Shown here: piece after piece, positions 6,111 through 8,317 of the stretch
How positions within the stretch are numbered: position 1 is the stretch's first letter
Layout of the letters: each line of letters opens with the position of its first letter
Assembly (NCBI GenBank): GCA_003535195.1
Contig: DOHN01000115.1
Location: 1-8,317 of the forward strand
Origin: Ruminiclostridium sp.
Lineage (GTDB): Bacteria > Bacillota > Clostridia > DSM-8532
Length of the DNA stretch: 8,317 nucleotides
Direction: 5' to 3'
Program-made: the position numbers and the translations under genes
The notes under the pieces: model-generated
What the model was told of the DNA's origin: nothing
The model's database searches: none
What the model saw: only the letters and a program-made list of their open reading frames with translations

Positions 6111-7871
6111 ATGCTAAAAATTTTCAAGTATCTCAAGCCAAAAGAATGGCTTATGGCAGGTGCCAGCCTGATTTTTATTATCGCACAGGTTTGGCTTGAT
6201 CTCAAACTCCCCGATTTCATGTCAGAAGTAACGAGATTGACACAATCGCCGGACAGCGCAATGGGTGACATCTGGCTCAATGGCAGCTATATGCTTTTAT
6301 GCGCGTTAGGAAGCCTCATGGCAGCGATTATTGTTGGGTATTTCGCGGCGAAAATCGCAGCGGTATTTTCGCAGAGATTACGAAGCCTTTTATTTAATAA
6401 GGTTGAGTCTTTTTCCATGGAAGAAATCAACCGTTTTTCAACATCGAGTTTGATTACACGTTCTACAAATGATATTACGCAAGTCCAAATGCTGGTTGTC
6501 ATGGGGCTGCAATTAATCGTTAAAGCGCCGATCACAGCGGTATGGGCTATCACAAAAATCGCAGGCAAAGGCTTTGAATGGTCGATAGTCACGGGCGTTG
6601 CGGTAATGATTGTGTTAATCATGGTTACGTTTTTGATGATAGCCGTCATGCCGAAATTCAAAAAAATGCAGACCCTTACCGACAATATTACCCGTGTCAC
6701 AAGAGAAAACCTTACGGGTCTGCGTGTTGTCCGCGCTTACAATGCCGAAGGCTATCAAGAAAATAAATTCGAAACGGCTAACGAAGAACTTACGGGTACA
6801 CAGTTATTTACCAACCGTGCTATGGCTGTAATGATGCCTGTTATGACTGTGATCATGAGCGGGCTTTCACTTGCGATTTATTGGGTAGGAGCATATCTGA
6901 TTGATGCAGCGGGCGCGATGGATAGAGTGGATATATTTTCAAACATGGTCGTCTTTTCAAGCTATGCCATGCAAATCATCATGTCTTTCATGATGCTTGT
7001 GATGATGTTTATTATGCTGCCCCGCGCCAGCGTTTCAGCAAAACGTATCAACGAAGTGCTTGATACCCAGCCCCGTATTTTAGATGGCGATAAAACCGAA
7101 GGGAAACCTGATGTTACAGGAGAGGTCGAATTTAGGTCTGTCAGCTTCAAATATCCTGACGCGGCAGAACCCGTTCTTCAAGATATAAATTTTACAGTAA
7201 AGCAGGGTGAAACGGTTGCCTTTATCGGTTCTACCGGGAGCGGAAAATCAACGTTGATAAATCTTGTCCCCCGCTTCTTTGATGTAACCGGAGGCGAAGT
7301 ATTGATTGACGGCGTAAACGTAAAAGACTACAAACTGGAATCGCTCCTTAATAAAATCGGTTATGTGCCGCAAAAAGCGGTATTGTTCAAAGGGACGGTA
7401 AGCTCGAATGTTGGCTACGGTGACAACGGGATTGATGATTTTTCCGAGGACGAAGTGAAATGGGCTGTAAATATCGCGCAGGGTGCAGGCTTTGTAGAAA
7501 AAATGGATAACCAATATGAAGCGTCCATATCCCAAGGCGGTACGAATATATCCGGCGGTCAAAAACAACGCCTTGCCATCGCCCGTGCCGTTTGCCGCCG
7601 ACCAGAAATATATATCTTTGACGATTCATTTTCGGCGCTTGATTATAAGACAGACCGCTCTTTGCGTAGTGTGTTGAAAAAGCAAACCGCAGGCGTAACC
7701 AGCTTAATTGTCGCACAGCGAATCGGTACGATTATGGACGCGGACAAGATTATTGTGCTTGATGAAGGCAAAATTGTCGGCAAAGGAACGCATAAAGAAT
7801 TGCTCCGCGACTGCGCCGTATATAAGGAAATCGCTATGTCTCAATTAAGCGAGGAGGAATTGGTATCATGA
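6111..7871 (+). CDS. ABC half-transporter, degenerate-site subunit of a heterodimeric exporter
   Basis: This is a complete 586-residue type IV exporter half. The transmembrane domain covers about 1-310 with six hydrophobic helices (roughly 14-30, 60-82, 125-148, 158-180, 238-264, 278-303), and the ATPase domain about 335-586. Visible motifs are Walker A GSTGSGKST (373-381), Q-loop Q421, signature ISGGQ (480-484) and Walker B YIFDDS. The catalytic Glu position is Asp (D505), and the switch His is replaced by Gln (Q536 in VAQR). Both changes mark the degenerate subunit of exporters such as LmrC, BmrC and TM287, so the partner encoded next should carry the working site. AAAGGAGG (6093-6100) lies 10 nt before ATG. 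The stop overlaps the next start by 4 nt (ATGA). Multidrug or peptide export is likely; the substrate is unknown. Confidence 0.93.
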   Translation: MLKIFKYLKPKEWLMAGASLIFIIAQVWLDLKLPDFMSEVTRLTQSPDSAMGDIWLNGSYMLLCALGSLMAAIIVGYFAAKIAAVFSQRLRSLLFNKVESFSMEEINRFSTSSLITRSTNDITQVQMLVVMGLQLIVKAPITAVWAITKIAGKGFEWSIVTGVAVMIVLIMVTFLMIAVMPKFKKMQTLTDNITRVTRENLTGLRVVRAYNAEGYQENKFETANEELTGTQLFTNRAMAVMMPVMTVIMSGLSLAIYWVGAYLIDAAGAMDRVDIFSNMVVFSSYAMQIIMSFMMLVMMFIMLPRASVSAKRINEVLDTQPRILDGDKTEGKPDVTGEVEFRSVSFKYPDAAEPVLQDINFTVKQGETVAFIGSTGSGKSTLINLVPRFFDVTGGEVLIDGVNVKDYKLESLLNKIGYVPQKAVLFKGTVSSNVGYGDNGIDDFSEDEVKWAVNIAQGAGFVEKMDNQYEASISQGGTNISGGQKQRLAIARAVCRRPEIYIFDDSFSALDYKTDRSLRSVLKKQTAGVTSLIVAQRIGTIMDADKIIVLDEGKIVGKGTHKELLRDCAVYKEIAMSQLSEEELVS

Positions 7872-8317
7872 GTGAGCAGAAAGAAAGAACACGAAATAGC
7901 GGCCCAATGGGCGGCCCTCCCGGCATGGGTATAAGCGTCGAAAAGGCAAAAGACTTCAAAGAAACATGGGGTAAGCTGATATGCTACTGTAAAAGCTATA
8001 TGCCCGTTATTGTGATTTCCCTTGTTATAGCGGCTTTGGGTACGTTGCTTCAAATTATCGGCCCGGACAGACTGAAAGAAATGACGAACGAAATCATGAA
8101 GGGACTTCCCGCGATGGTAAACGGGCAGCCTGTGCTTGGTGCAGTTGATTTCAACGCTGTATTCAGTATCGGTATGTTGCTGGTTTTCTTTTATGCATCA
8201 TCGGCAATTTTCAACTTTGTGCAGAGCTATATGATGGCGACTGTCACCGCTAAAATATCTAAAAGTATGCGAACGGGTATTTCACAAAAAATCAATAAAT
8301 TGCCCCTCAAATATTTT
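7868..8317 (+). CDS. ABC half-transporter, partner subunit (5' part only)
   Basis: The first 150 residues are present; the frame stays open to the window end. GAGGAGG (7851-7857) precedes the ATG by 10 nt, and the start overlaps the preceding stop by 4 nt. The N-terminus has a Gly/Pro/Met-rich stretch (GPMGGPPGMG, residues 12-21) before the first helix, a feature often seen in LmrD/EfrB/TM288-type subunits. Hydrophobic segments lie at about 46-65 (MPVIVISLVIAALGTLLQII) and 98-119. The extracellular stretch between them is about 30 residues. The ATPase domain is outside the window, so its catalytic residues cannot be checked. Pairing with the preceding degenerate subunit is inferred from gene order and overlap. 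Confidence 0.9.
   Translation, partial: MSEQKERTRNSGPMGGPPGMGISVEKAKDFKETWGKLICYCKSYMPVIVISLVIAALGTLLQIIGPDRLKEMTNEIMKGLPAMVNGQPVLGAVDFNAVFSIGMLLVFFYASSAIFNFVQSYMMATVTAKISKSMRTGISQKINKLPLKYF

Overview
The window looks like a resistance or efflux island from a low-to-moderate GC Firmicute, most likely a Clostridia gut-type bacterium. The reasons are strong AAGGAGG-type ribosome binding sites, tightly overlapping genes, a MacA-like membrane fusion protein anchored by one N-terminal helix with no TolC gene, and an LmrCD/TM287-288-type heterodimeric ABC exporter. All supported genes are on the + strand. I see no transposase, integrase, tRNA, rRNA or CRISPR array.

Layout. Positions 1-290 hold the possible tail of an upstream gene, two intrinsic terminators (84-110 and 219-263) and between them a degenerate 33-nt direct repeat, so this stretch is a boundary from the upstream region. 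A promoter at 312-340 drives a 56-residue helix-turn-helix protein (376-546). Next comes an OmpR/PhoB-family response regulator (604-1287) overlapping its histidine kinase (1274-2317), closed by a perfect 16-bp terminator hairpin (2331-2367). A second unit follows: membrane fusion protein (2497-4119), MacB-type ATPase (4119-4808) and MacB-type permease (4808-5977), coupled by 1-nt overlaps. After a 133-nt gap come two ABC half-transporters, the first complete (6111-7871) and the second cut by the window end (7868-8317). They overlap by 4 nt and should form a heterodimer.

How it works together (inference). The direct repeat GTTTAG-N5-GTTTAG occurs just upstream of the response regulator (551-567) and again just upstream of the efflux operon (2366-2382). 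The two copies match at 22 of 24 positions. The 11-bp step is what an OmpR/PhoB-type dimer would recognise. The simplest reading is that the two-component system controls itself and the MacAB-like pump, so a membrane or antimicrobial-peptide signal sensed by the short-loop kinase would induce export. Whether the heterodimeric exporter belongs to the same regulon cannot be decided, because no clear copy of the box lies in front of it.

Most notable points: the matched operator pair, the second copy of which is fused to a terminator stem; a membrane fusion protein that seems to carry two lipoyl-like modules with very short hairpins; the small HTH protein fronting the regulators; the degenerate ATPase site in the first half-transporter; and an untranslated-looking leader at 2383-2496 with a good but orphan Shine-Dalgarno.
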